Shown: positions 1 through 5,610 of the stretch, one piece after another
Layout: every line of letters begins with the position of its first letter
Position numbering within the stretch: position 1 is the first letter of the stretch
Assembly (NCBI GenBank): GCA_016919565.1
Contig: JACXTO010000154.1
Span: forward strand, 1 to 7,017
Origin: Methanomassiliicoccaceae archaeon
Lineage (GTDB): Archaea; Thermoplasmatota; Thermoplasmata; Methanomassiliicoccales; UBA472
DNA: 7,017 nt
Direction of reading: 5' to 3'
Notes under the pieces: generated by a model
The model's input: only the letters and a program-made list of their open reading frames with translations
Told to the model about the DNA's origin: nothing
Databases searched by the model: none
Program-made: the position numbers and the translations under genes

Positions 1-2
1 GC

Positions 3-65
3 GTCAAGGTGAAGGAGCCGACGTTGGAGGACGCGTACCTCTGGTTGGTGGAAGGCCATGCCTAG
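3..65 (+). CDS. ABC transporter ATP-binding protein, C-terminal end (5' truncated by window edge)
   Basis: Frame 3 is open from the left edge to a TAG at 63-65 and encodes 20 residues ending in PTLEDAYLWLVEGHA. A Pro-Thr-Leu-Glu-Asp-x-aromatic-Leu signature followed by a short tail is the usual C-terminal end of ATPases that work with ABC-2 permeases (DrrA/NatA/CcmA-like). Walker A, Walker B and signature motifs would lie outside the window, so the assignment rests on this tail and on the two ABC-2 permeases that follow directly. Its last 8 bp overlap the start of the next gene, which suggests translational coupling. The ATPase would power export by the two permeases from the cytoplasmic face of the membrane. 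The substrate is unknown. Confidence 0.8.
   Translation, partial: VKVKEPTLEDAYLWLVEGHA
47..51 (+). promoter_or_regulatory. Shine-Dalgarno site for the first ABC-2 permease
   Basis: GGTGG lies 6 nt before the ATG at 58, inside the ATPase coding sequence. It matches the archaeal anti-SD and supports the ATG at 58, so the permease can be translated from the shared mRNA. Confidence 0.55.
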
Positions 66-846
66 GCTTCGGGCGGTCTGGACGGCCTTCAGGCATCAAG
101 CGCTCCACTTCTTCGCCGACCCGCAATGGCTGATCCCGAACATCATCGCGCCGTTCGTGCTGACGCTGGTTGCGCTGATGCTTTTCCGCTCGACCGAAGG
201 GAACGTGGTCCTCTACGCCATCCTGGGCGGGGGGATGATGGGAATGTGGGGCAACACCCTTTATGCCTCCGGCTTCTCGATACAGTCGGAGCGCTGGTGG
301 GGGACCATGGAAAGCGTCCTCGCCGTGCCGACTTCGATGATCTGGATTATCGCCGGCCGGGCGATTTGGAACAGCATGATCGGTATCCTCAACGGGCTGT
401 TCATCCTGGTGATCGCTGTGGCGGTCTTCCAGACGCCCCTCAACATCTATGACCTGCCTCTGTTCCTGCTAGCTTTCGTCCTGACGCTGGTCTCATTGGC
501 CTGCCTAGGCCTGGTGTTCAGCAGCGCCTTCGTGCTCAGCCGAGCGGCTGGAGTGCTCACGAACGGGCTGGAATTTCCCATCTACGTTGGGACGGGAACC
601 ATGTTCCCCATCGCCCTGCTGCCCATGTGGAGCCATCCTCTGGCCTATTCTCTTGGCCCCACCTGGGGGATCGACGCTATCCGCTATGCGGCGGCAAGCG
701 ACTACTCCTGGGGCCTTCAGCCAGGCTACTGGGGTGACCTGGCGATAATGGGCGCCCTCTCGATTTGCTACTTGGTCCTCGCGGTCTGGCTATTCAAGCA
801 AGTGGACTATCGGGCTCGCCGTGACGCGAACCTGGGGAGGTACTGA
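58..846 (+). CDS. ABC-2 type transporter permease (first of two)
   Basis: This 262-aa integral membrane protein is the first of two separate permeases following an ABC ATPase. Hydrophobic segments lie near residues 25-43, 49-70, 105-125, 133-160, 172-190 and 226-247, giving the six-helix layout usual for the ABC-2 family. Between the second and third helices, residues 78-93 contain SERWWGTMESVLAVPTS, which matches the family's conserved cytoplasmic E-x-x-x-GT-x-E-x-x-x-x-x-P stretch. The ATG start is supported by a GGTGG site and by the 8-bp overlap with the ATPase gene. It should pair with the next permease to form a heterodimeric channel for drug, lipid, polysaccharide or similar export. 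The sequence does not identify the substrate. Confidence in the family is high and in the substrate nil. Confidence 0.9.
   Translation: MPRLRAVWTAFRHQALHFFADPQWLIPNIIAPFVLTLVALMLFRSTEGNVVLYAILGGGMMGMWGNTLYASGFSIQSERWWGTMESVLAVPTSMIWIIAGRAIWNSMIGILNGLFILVIAVAVFQTPLNIYDLPLFLLAFVLTLVSLACLGLVFSSAFVLSRAAGVLTNGLEFPIYVGTGTMFPIALLPMWSHPLAYSLGPTWGIDAIRYAAASDYSWGLQPGYWGDLAIMGALSICYLVLAVWLFKQVDYRARRDANLGRY
834..840 (+). promoter_or_regulatory. Shine-Dalgarno site deciding the start of the second permease
   Basis: GGGGAGG is followed by 7 nt and then ATG at 848. A GTG at 821 is in the same frame, but it lies upstream of this site and inside the preceding gene. The position of the SD therefore favours 848 as the real start. 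Confidence 0.75.
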
Positions 847-847
847 G

Positions 848-1657
848 ATGGTCGAGTACGTCGCCAATCCTCTCAGGGTGTTCTGGAGCTCGGCGGTGCT
901 AGCCAAGCGCGCCCTGTTCTCCTGGTTGAGCCCGGGCCTGTGGGCAATGCAGTTGTTCACGATGTCACTGTTCCAGATCGCTTTCTTCGTGTACGTGGCT
1001 GACTACGTCGACAACCCCGAGGTATCGGTGGCGTTCGTCGCGGTGGGGAACGCACTGCAGAGCGTCGCCTACGTCTCCATATTCGCGGTATGCAACATCA
1101 CGGGCGAGGAGAAGGAGCAAGGGACGCTGCAAGGCGTGCTGGTCTCGCCGGCCAATCGGCTGTCGATCTTCGTTGGCAGGGCGATGTTCCAGATCGTCAA
1201 CGGCCTGGCGACGGTGGTGATCGCCTTCTTCTACGCGGCATTCATCTTCGGCGTGGACTTCTCATCCGCCAACCTGCTCACTCTGGTGGCTGTGGTCCTA
1301 ATGACCACGTTCGCCATGACCGGGTTCGGGCTGATGCTCAGCTCGGTGGGCATGTACCTCAGGACATCGATGGTGATCGCGAACATCTTCCTGTTCATCG
1401 GTCTGCTGTTCAACGGGGTGAACTTCCCCATCTCCTATCTCCCGGCGTTCCTGCAGCCGATATCCTATGCCATGCCGATGACTTATGGTACCGAAGCGGC
1501 GAGGGCGGCGGTGAGCGGAGCATCGATAATGGACGTTTCCGGCCTGCTGCTCATTGAGGGGTTGATCGGATTGGTTGCGATATTGCTCGGATACGCGATG
1601 CTCAAGGTCTTCGAGTATCTAGCGCGATCGAAGGGCACGATGGAGCGTCTCTATTGA
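848..1657 (+). CDS. ABC-2 type transporter permease (second of two)
   Basis: The protein is 269 aa from the ATG at 848. An in-frame GTG at 821 would add 9 residues, but a strong GGGGAGG lies just before 848, so the shorter form is preferred. Hydrophobic stretches lie near residues 32-51, 59-82, 110-135, 143-167, 175-200 and 231-255. Residues 86-103 carry GEEKEQGTLQGVLVSPAN, the conserved cytoplasmic ABC-2 loop with GT and a later Pro. The gene starts 1 bp after the upstream permease stop and is the last gene of the operon. Being similar in size and topology but different in sequence, the two permeases probably form a heterodimer powered by the upstream ATPase. The C-terminal tail is short and basic (SKGTMERLY). 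The transported substrate cannot be read from the sequence. Confidence 0.9.
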   Translation: MVEYVANPLRVFWSSAVLAKRALFSWLSPGLWAMQLFTMSLFQIAFFVYVADYVDNPEVSVAFVAVGNALQSVAYVSIFAVCNITGEEKEQGTLQGVLVSPANRLSIFVGRAMFQIVNGLATVVIAFFYAAFIFGVDFSSANLLTLVAVVLMTTFAMTGFGLMLSSVGMYLRTSMVIANIFLFIGLLFNGVNFPISYLPAFLQPISYAMPMTYGTEAARAAVSGASIMDVSGLLLIEGLIGLVAILLGYAMLKVFEYLARSKGTMERLY

Positions 1658-1706
1658 GCACGCCGGTCCAAACGAATTGCTTCGTCTTCCGAATCAGTGG
1701 AATTAT

Positions 1707-1716
1707 CATATATCAT
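1707..1716 (+). promoter_or_regulatory. Candidate TATA box (distal) for the antiporter gene
   Basis: TCATATATCA sits in an AT-rich stretch about 110-120 bp before the antiporter start. If used, transcription would begin near 1738 and give a leader of about 90 nt that contains the GGTGATC ribosome site. It is an alternative to the proximal element at 1787-1796, and the sequence alone does not decide between them. Confidence 0.3.
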
Positions 1717-1786
1717 ACCCGCAAATCAGCTGCAATGTCGAGTCAGTTCACGTCAGCTGGATGGAAAAAGGAAATGTGGGTCGGAT

Positions 1787-1796
1787 TCAAATAATG
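1787..1796 (+). promoter_or_regulatory. Candidate TATA box (proximal) for the antiporter gene
   Basis: The AT-rich stretch TTCAAATAATG is centred about 35 nt before the ATG at 1827. That is the same spacing seen for the better TATA elements of three other genes in this window. It would give a very short leader of about 9 nt. No convincing BRE is seen upstream. Confidence 0.35.
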
Positions 1797-1816
1797 ATTC
1801 ACCGTTAACCCTGCTA

Positions 1817-1824
1817 AGGTGATC
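1817..1824 (+). promoter_or_regulatory. Shine-Dalgarno site of the antiporter gene
   Basis: AGGTGATC is an extended match to the archaeal 16S rRNA 3' end (complement ATCACCT). The GGTG core ends 5 nt before ATG 1827, which favours this start over the in-frame ATG three codons later at 1836. Confidence 0.75.
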
Positions 1825-1826
1825 AT

Positions 1827-3065
1827 ATGATCGACATGATCCTGGTGCAGATCTTCGTCCTGATTTCGCTGGCGATGCTAGCGGCGATCATATGCAACCT
1901 GATCAAGGTGCCATCGGTCGTAGGAGAGATCCTCGTCGGCATCGCCATCAGCAACCTTGCGATCGGAGGAGTCACGCTCTACAGCGCGATGCAGCTGGGC
2001 GATCCCAACAGTACCGAGGTTTTCTCGGTCCTCTCCGAGCTTGGCATCATCTTCCTGCTTTTCACCGCCGGCCTGATCACTCCGTTCCACGAGCTGAAGA
2101 AGGTCGGAGGGACCGCAGTCCTCGCGGCCATCGGAGGGGTGGCGGTCTCGATATCTCTGGTCTATTTCGCGATGATGGCCTTCGGTTTCACCACCATGCA
2201 GTCCATCTTCCTCGGTGTGGCGCTGGGATCGACCTCGGTCGGGATCGCCGCCCGTGCCATGGAACAGCTGGGGGTGATGGGCACAATGGAAGCCAGGGTG
2301 ATCATCAGCGCCGGCATAATCGATGACGTGATAGGCCTGATCCTCCTCGCGATAATCAGCGGCACCGCCGGAGGCGGGGAGATAAATATCCTGGATACGG
2401 CAATCGTGGGGATACTGGCGGTCGCGTTCGTGCTGGTCTCGATGTACATCTGCACTCTGATATCCAAGTTCAGGCGCACTGACGTCTGCAAGATCGCCCT
2501 TTCCAAGCCGAGGAAGCAAAGCCTCCTGAGCCCTTTGCCTTTCGCGCTGATCATCTGTTTCGGCCTGTCGGCTATGGCCACCTATCTGAGCTTGGCAGCG
2601 ATCATCGGAGCTTTCCTGGCAGGAATGATGTTCGCGGAATTCAGGGACATTTGGCCAAGCGAGGAGAAGTTCAATTCGCTGAAGGAGTTCCTGGTGCCCT
2701 TCTTCTTCCTGTTCATAGGGATTAACGTCAGCCTATCCGCATTTGGGACTGGCAACGCCTGGCTGATCGCTCCGGTCCTGGTTGTCCTCGCCCTCGCTGG
2801 TAAGATAATAGGAGGTGGGCTTGGCGCCCGTAAGCTCGGGAGCAGGTCCGCTTTGATCGTGGGATCGGGACTGACTCCCAGGGGCGAGGTGACGATAATC
2901 GTGGCGGCCATGGGCCTGGAGGTCGGGGTCCTGACGGCAGGTCAGTATGGCGCGCTGGTCGCTGTCGTCATCGTGATAGCAGTGATCGCTCCATTCTTGA
3001 TATCCTGGGCATTCAAGCGCAAGGACAAATTCAGGAATGCCAAGTCGATGAAGTTCAAGGAGTAG
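1827..3065 (+). CDS. Cation/proton antiporter, CPA2 (Kef/NapA-like) family
   Basis: This 412-aa polytopic membrane protein has about 12-13 hydrophobic segments and the monovalent cation:proton antiporter fold. The key feature is GIIDDVIGL at residues 163-171. Its paired Asp166-Asp167 corresponds to the ion-binding carboxylates of NapA/NhaA-type exchangers, and DD (not ND) is usually linked to electrogenic transport. STSVGIAARAMEQLG (135-149) matches the broken helix 4. Lys326 in AGKIIGG matches the helix-10 lysine of NapA. TPRGE (350-354) is the conserved Kef/NapA C-terminal motif. The protein ends soon after the last helix with a basic tail, and no TrkA-N/TrkA-C regulatory domain is present. 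It probably exchanges Na+ (possibly K+) for H+ to control pH and salt. The gene appears to be its own transcription unit, converging on the Sec61-beta gene. Confidence 0.9.
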   Translation: MIDMILVQIFVLISLAMLAAIICNLIKVPSVVGEILVGIAISNLAIGGVTLYSAMQLGDPNSTEVFSVLSELGIIFLLFTAGLITPFHELKKVGGTAVLAAIGGVAVSISLVYFAMMAFGFTTMQSIFLGVALGSTSVGIAARAMEQLGVMGTMEARVIISAGIIDDVIGLILLAIISGTAGGGEINILDTAIVGILAVAFVLVSMYICTLISKFRRTDVCKIALSKPRKQSLLSPLPFALIICFGLSAMATYLSLAAIIGAFLAGMMFAEFRDIWPSEEKFNSLKEFLVPFFFLFIGINVSLSAFGTGNAWLIAPVLVVLALAGKIIGGGLGARKLGSRSALIVGSGLTPRGEVTIIVAAMGLEVGVLTAGQYGALVAVVIVIAVIAPFLISWAFKRKDKFRNAKSMKFKE

Positions 3066-3068
3066 ATG

Positions 3069-3087
3069 TCACTACCAGTGAGAAAAA
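3069..3087 (-). terminator. Possible terminator between antiporter and Sec61-beta genes
   Basis: The 32-bp convergent gap holds a small perfect inverted repeat, TCACT-ACC-AGTGA (3069-3081). A five-T run lies on the minus strand at 3087-3083, just downstream of the Sec61-beta stop. Archaeal RNA polymerase commonly terminates at short T runs without a strong hairpin, so the T run suits the minus-strand gene. The evidence is modest because the run is short. Confidence 0.35.
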
Positions 3088-3097
3088 GCGTGACCGT

Positions 3098-3268
3098 CTA
3101 GACTGGGTAAACGTACTTCAATAGCTCGACCACGAAAATGGTCACCGCCGCCATCCCGAGCACCGCCAGGGGGTTGATCTTTAAGGCCTTCTCATCCTCC
3201 GAGTCGAAGTAACGGATGAGGCCTGCGGCGGACTGGAAACCGGACTTGCTCTTGCTTTCCTTTGCCAT
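3098..3268 (-). CDS. Preprotein translocase subunit Sec61-beta (SecG-type), 56 aa
   Basis: The minus-strand ATG at 3268 opens a 56-codon frame ending in TAG at 3100-3098. The short cytosolic N-terminus (MAKESKSKSG) is Lys/Ser-rich. It is followed at residues 11-33 by GFQSAAGLIRYF and DSEDEKALKINP, the hallmark conserved segment of archaeal Sec61-beta. One membrane helix covers about residues 34-51, and only five residues follow it. This is a tail-anchored subunit of the SecYE-beta protein-conducting channel, and 56 aa is within the normal range for archaeal members. The gene is easily missed because of its length. It has its own TATA box upstream and lies 82 bp after the HExxH gene on the same strand. 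No strong SD precedes the start, so short-leader initiation is plausible. Confidence 0.93.
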   Translation of the reverse strand: MAKESKSKSGFQSAAGLIRYFDSEDEKALKINPLAVLGMAAVTIFVVELLKYVYPV

Positions 3269-3297
3269 AGCTTACCGTCCGATTGCAACGTGACCGA

Positions 3298-3316
3298 CCT
3301 TTATATTCTTTTTGCG
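3298..3316 (-). promoter_or_regulatory. Promoter (BRE + TATA) of the Sec61-beta gene
   Basis: Read on the minus strand, CGCAAAAAG (BRE-like, 3316-3308) is followed by AATATAAAGG (3307-3298). The TATA is centred about 35 nt before the ATG at 3268, predicting transcription starting near 3277 and a leader of about 9 nt. It is one of the best archaeal promoter matches in the window. It argues that the Sec61-beta gene can be expressed independently of the gene upstream. Confidence 0.65.
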
Positions 3317-3350
3317 AGGGGAAGAGTCGTCCGCCCGAGCCAATTCGCCG

Positions 3351-3863
3351 CTAGGTGATGTACATGTCCGTGCTGGAGCGGTCGAACCCTTTGACGAGCT
3401 CCATGCTCTGGTTCTCTGGAGGCTTCCACCCTTCCATGGGGTACACCAGATTGGGCATGAAGTGGGTCAGGTCGGCAGCGAGGTGGGTCGCGGGATGCGT
3501 TGGCCCGAACACCTTCTGGCTGATCTCCAGCGCCATCGCCCTGGTCGCCTCCTCGTCAATGATTCCTAACGTATGAATGTACTCGTGCAGCAGGATGTGG
3601 AAGACGTACGGCTTGTAGAGCGCAGGGTCGGTCTGCTTGATCCGATGCAGCGGCAGGGTGTTCATGACGATGATGTTGGTTGCCACCGGATAGAACGCTC
3701 CTACGAAGCCCTGCGGCCCCCCGCCGAGGTTGGACAGACCGAGCATCAGTCCCGATCTCTCCTTGCCGGTGCTCTTTCGCACCGCGAGCTTGACAAGCTC
3801 GAATATCTCTGGAATGTCGTGCGTCCGCTCCAATCTATCCTGGAAGATCGAATTCTCTACCAC
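3351..3863 (-). CDS. Uncharacterised HExxH zinc-metallopeptidase-like protein
   Basis: This is a 170-aa soluble protein without signal peptide or membrane segment. Residues 93-97 are HEYIH within FHILLHEYIHTLG, the zinc-binding HExxH helix of metallopeptidases, with Glu94 as the expected catalytic base. A third zinc ligand is not obvious. Candidates are Glu104/Glu105 in IIDEEATRAM, and His123, His127 and His134 in the His-rich stretch PTHPATHLAADLTH. The N-terminal half contains a Gly-rich segment (LSNLGGGPQGFVGAFYP, about 44-60) followed by a hydrophobic, strand-like NIIVMN. I do not recognise a named family. It could be an active cytoplasmic protease or a catalytically dead zinc protein. 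The start is GTG at 3863: no ATG occurs before residue 40, and a TATA box lies about 30 nt upstream, so the transcript would be nearly leaderless. The neighbouring Sec61-beta gene is on the same strand, but a functional link is not established. Confidence 0.8.
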   Translation of the reverse strand: MVENSIFQDRLERTHDIPEIFELVKLAVRKSTGKERSGLMLGLSNLGGGPQGFVGAFYPVATNIIVMNTLPLHRIKQTDPALYKPYVFHILLHEYIHTLGIIDEEATRAMALEISQKVFGPTHPATHLAADLTHFMPNLVYPMEGWKPPENQSMELVKGFDRSSTDMYIT

Positions 3864-3888
3864 GATCTCAACAATCCGTCAGTCCCAC

Positions 3889-3897
3889 TATATAAAC
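3889..3897 (-). promoter_or_regulatory. TATA box of the HExxH protein gene
   Basis: On the minus strand CGTTTATATAGTGGG contains TTTATATA, a near-consensus archaeal TATA box centred about 30 nt before the GTG at 3863. The predicted transcription start is within a few nucleotides of the start codon. That explains the lack of a good SD and supports GTG as the real start. Confidence 0.65.
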
Positions 3898-3962
3898 GAT
3901 AGTTAGCTAGCTTCGTGGGCCATGAGCCCTTTCAAATGGCGTTTCAACTCTCATCGGCAATG

Positions 3963-3970
3963 TTAATAAA
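3963..3970 (+). promoter_or_regulatory. TATA box of the lysyl-tRNA synthetase gene
   Basis: TTAATAAA is centred about 33 nt before the ATG at 4000 and predicts a transcript start near 3992 with a leader of only about 8 nt. The nearest G-rich stretch (GGGGG at 3984-3988) would lie upstream of that start and is poorly spaced as an SD. The element forms the plus-strand half of the divergent promoter region 3864-3999. Confidence 0.5.
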
Positions 3971-3999
3971 GCCCGGTGTTGCTGGGGGCGCCTGATAAC

Positions 4000-5580
4000 A
4001 TGCACTGGGCGGACGTCATAGCCAAGGATCTGCTGGCTCGATCCAATACGCAACTCATCTCCACCGGGATCACCCCCTCCGGCTACATCCACGTAGGAAG
4101 CTTGCGGGAGGCCATCACTGCTCAGGCGGTCTTCAAGGCACTGAAGCAGCAGAAGGCGGACGTCAAGCTGATCTACATGGTCGATTCCTTCGACCCGCTG
4201 AGGAAGCGCTACGCCTTCCTGCCGGAGAGCTATGACGCCGAGATCGGAAAGGTCATCAGCGAGATCCCTTGCCCCTGCGGCCAGCATTCCTCCTACGCGG
4301 AGCATTTCATCAAACCCTTCCTGGACAGCATCGCGGAGCTGGGCATCGAGCCCGAGATCCATTGGACCCACAAGCATTATGAGCAGGGAGATTTCGCCTC
4401 GGCCATCGACACGATAATCAACAAGCGCGAGCTTGTGGCGACCATCCTCCGCGAGGTCACCGGCCGGGACGTTCCCGAGGACTTCTTTCCCTATTCGCCC
4501 AAATGCCCCAAGTGCGGCAAGCTCTCCAATGGCAAGATACTCGGCTACGAGTTCCCTTACGTCCGGTACGTGTGCCATTGCGGCGAGGAAGGAAAGGCCG
4601 ACGTGCGCAAGGCCGACGGGAAGCTGCCGTGGCGCCTGGAGTGGGCGGCGAAGTGGAAGATATTCGGCGTCACCTGCGAGCCGTTCGGCAAGGACCATGC
4701 CGCGGCCGGAGGCTCATACGACACCGGCGTCAGGTTCGCCAGGGAGGTGCTCATCAACGAGCCGCCTTTCCCCATTCCATACGAGTTCGTGCAGCTCAAG
4801 GGCAAGGGGCAGATGCATAAGTCGACCGGCTCCACGGTCACCGGAGTGGACGCGCTGCGGATCACGCCGCCGCCGGTGCTCAATTACAGCTTCCTGCGCT
4901 ACAACCCGGACCGCCACATCGATTACGATTCCGGGCTTGGCGTGCTCGACGTCGTGGACGATTACGACCGGGTGGAGAAGCTCTATTATGGAGGTGAGGT
5001 GGACGAGAAGGAGCGCGACCTGCTGCGAGCGTATGAGCTAGCACAGCCGAAAGGTCCGAGCGAGCACATGCCGGTGCAGATCCCCTATCGACATCTGGTC
5101 CAGGTGGTGCAGATCGTCGACGACTTTGATAGGGTCCTGGACATCTTGAAGCGCACGGAGAACATCGCCTCGATGGAGGAAAGGGATATCGAGCTGCTCA
5201 GGCAGAGGGTGGAGTGCGTGCGCTTCTGGCTTGCCGGCTTCGCTCCCGATGAGGTGCGTTTCTCCATCTGCAAGACGTTGCCCGAGGTGCAGCTGGGGGA
5301 GGCGGACGTGAACTTCCTGAGGTGCATCTACCCCTCGCTCCAGGCGCTGGATTGGAGCGCGGACCGGATCCACGACACCGTCTACGAGAGCGCCAAGTCA
5401 TGCGCCATCGGCGCGAAGTCCGGATTCCAGTGCCTTTACCAGATATTCATCAACCGGAAGCAGGGGCCGAGGCTAGGCTATTTCCTCTCGACATTGGACA
5501 AGGAGTTCGTGCTCAAGCGCATCCAGGAAGCGGTAGCTTCTGCCATGACCGCATCGTCCGAAGCGAGCGCGAAAGAGTGA
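4000..5580 (+). CDS. lysS: Lysine--tRNA ligase, class I
   Basis: This protein charges tRNA-Lys with lysine in the cytoplasm, using a Rossmann-fold class I catalytic domain as most archaea do. From the ATG at 4000 it is 526 aa, normal for the family. An in-frame GTG at 3976 would add 8 residues, but MHWADVIA is the typical family N-terminus and the TATA box at 3963-3970 leaves no room for the longer form. The HIGH-type motif is HVGS at 31-34 within TPSGYIHVGSLREA. A Cys-rich zinc knuckle is seen at CPKC (169-172) with CHC (192-194), and there is a further CPC at 91-93. The KMSKS-type loop is KGKGQMHKSTG (267-277), where QMHKS replaces KMSKS. FGKDH (229-233) lies in the catalytic core. The C-terminal part (about 330-510) is the helical anticodon-binding region, followed by a short Ala/Ser-rich tail. 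The gene converges on top6A with a 9-bp gap. Confidence 0.96.
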   Translation: MHWADVIAKDLLARSNTQLISTGITPSGYIHVGSLREAITAQAVFKALKQQKADVKLIYMVDSFDPLRKRYAFLPESYDAEIGKVISEIPCPCGQHSSYAEHFIKPFLDSIAELGIEPEIHWTHKHYEQGDFASAIDTIINKRELVATILREVTGRDVPEDFFPYSPKCPKCGKLSNGKILGYEFPYVRYVCHCGEEGKADVRKADGKLPWRLEWAAKWKIFGVTCEPFGKDHAAAGGSYDTGVRFAREVLINEPPFPIPYEFVQLKGKGQMHKSTGSTVTGVDALRITPPPVLNYSFLRYNPDRHIDYDSGLGVLDVVDDYDRVEKLYYGGEVDEKERDLLRAYELAQPKGPSEHMPVQIPYRHLVQVVQIVDDFDRVLDILKRTENIASMEERDIELLRQRVECVRFWLAGFAPDEVRFSICKTLPEVQLGEADVNFLRCIYPSLQALDWSADRIHDTVYESAKSCAIGAKSGFQCLYQIFINRKQGPRLGYFLSTLDKEFVLKRIQEAVASAMTASSEASAKE

Positions 5581-5610
5581 GATCGGGGTCTACTTCAGCA
5601 CGCCGATCTC
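5579..5610. terminator. Inverted repeat across the converging lysS and top6A stop codons
   Basis: GAGATCGG (5579-5586) and CCGATCTC (5603-5610) form a perfect 8-bp stem with a 16-nt loop. The lysS stop (5578-5580) overlaps the left arm, and the top6A stop (5592-5590 on the minus strand) lies in the loop. A hairpin would form in both transcripts. No T run follows on either strand nearby, so a classical terminator role is uncertain. It might instead protect 3' ends. Confidence 0.35.

Larger units (their letters stand above)
1658..1826 (+). other. Intergenic region between ABC operon and antiporter
   Basis: This 169-bp stretch is AT-rich compared with the flanking genes. I find no credible gene: the only ATG-led reading frame, from 1735, is 19 codons long. 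It holds two TATA-like elements, listed separately, and a repeated TCAGCTG at 1726-1732 and 1753-1759. The two copies are 27 bp apart from start to start, and each contains the palindrome CAGCTG. The repeat could be an operator but may be chance. No obvious T-run terminator for the ABC operon is visible. Confidence 0.5.

Noticed and set aside
821..847. GTG at 821 as the start of the second permease
   Set aside because: The start is in frame but lies within the upstream gene and ahead of the strong GGGGAGG site. ATG 848 has the correct spacing.
1735..1794. 19-codon ATG-led frame in the intergenic region before the antiporter
   Set aside because: It is very short, has no SD, and shows no recognisable leader-peptide pattern such as runs of one amino-acid codon.
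1878..2581. Long minus-strand open frames (213 and 139 codons) inside the antiporter gene
   Set aside because: They are shadows of the antiporter reading frame. The translated products are rich in Asp/His/Arg or Ile/Pro without domain features, and the antiporter motifs are clear on the plus strand.
3312..3902. Plus-strand open frames opposite the HExxH protein, one with a GGTGAT just before an ATG at 3355
   Set aside because: The minus-strand protein has a proper motif, promoter and start. The plus-strand products show no family features, and the SD-like match is the reverse complement of the end of the HExxH gene.
3976..3999. GTG at 3976 as the lysS start
   Set aside because: The added residues (MLLGAPDN) do not fit the family N-terminus, which begins with MHWAD. 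The TATA box at 3963-3970 would place the transcript start after this codon.
3907..4698. 263-codon minus-strand open frame opposite the start of lysS
   Set aside because: It is antisense to the well-supported lysS coding sequence. Its protein is low-complexity (Leu/Ala/Arg/Gly/Asp-rich) with no recognisable motif, as expected for a shadow frame in GC-rich DNA.
4233..5041. Plus-strand frames rich in Ser/Arg/Pro inside lysS
   Set aside because: These are off-frame translations of GC-rich coding DNA with no motif and are fully covered by the in-frame synthetase.
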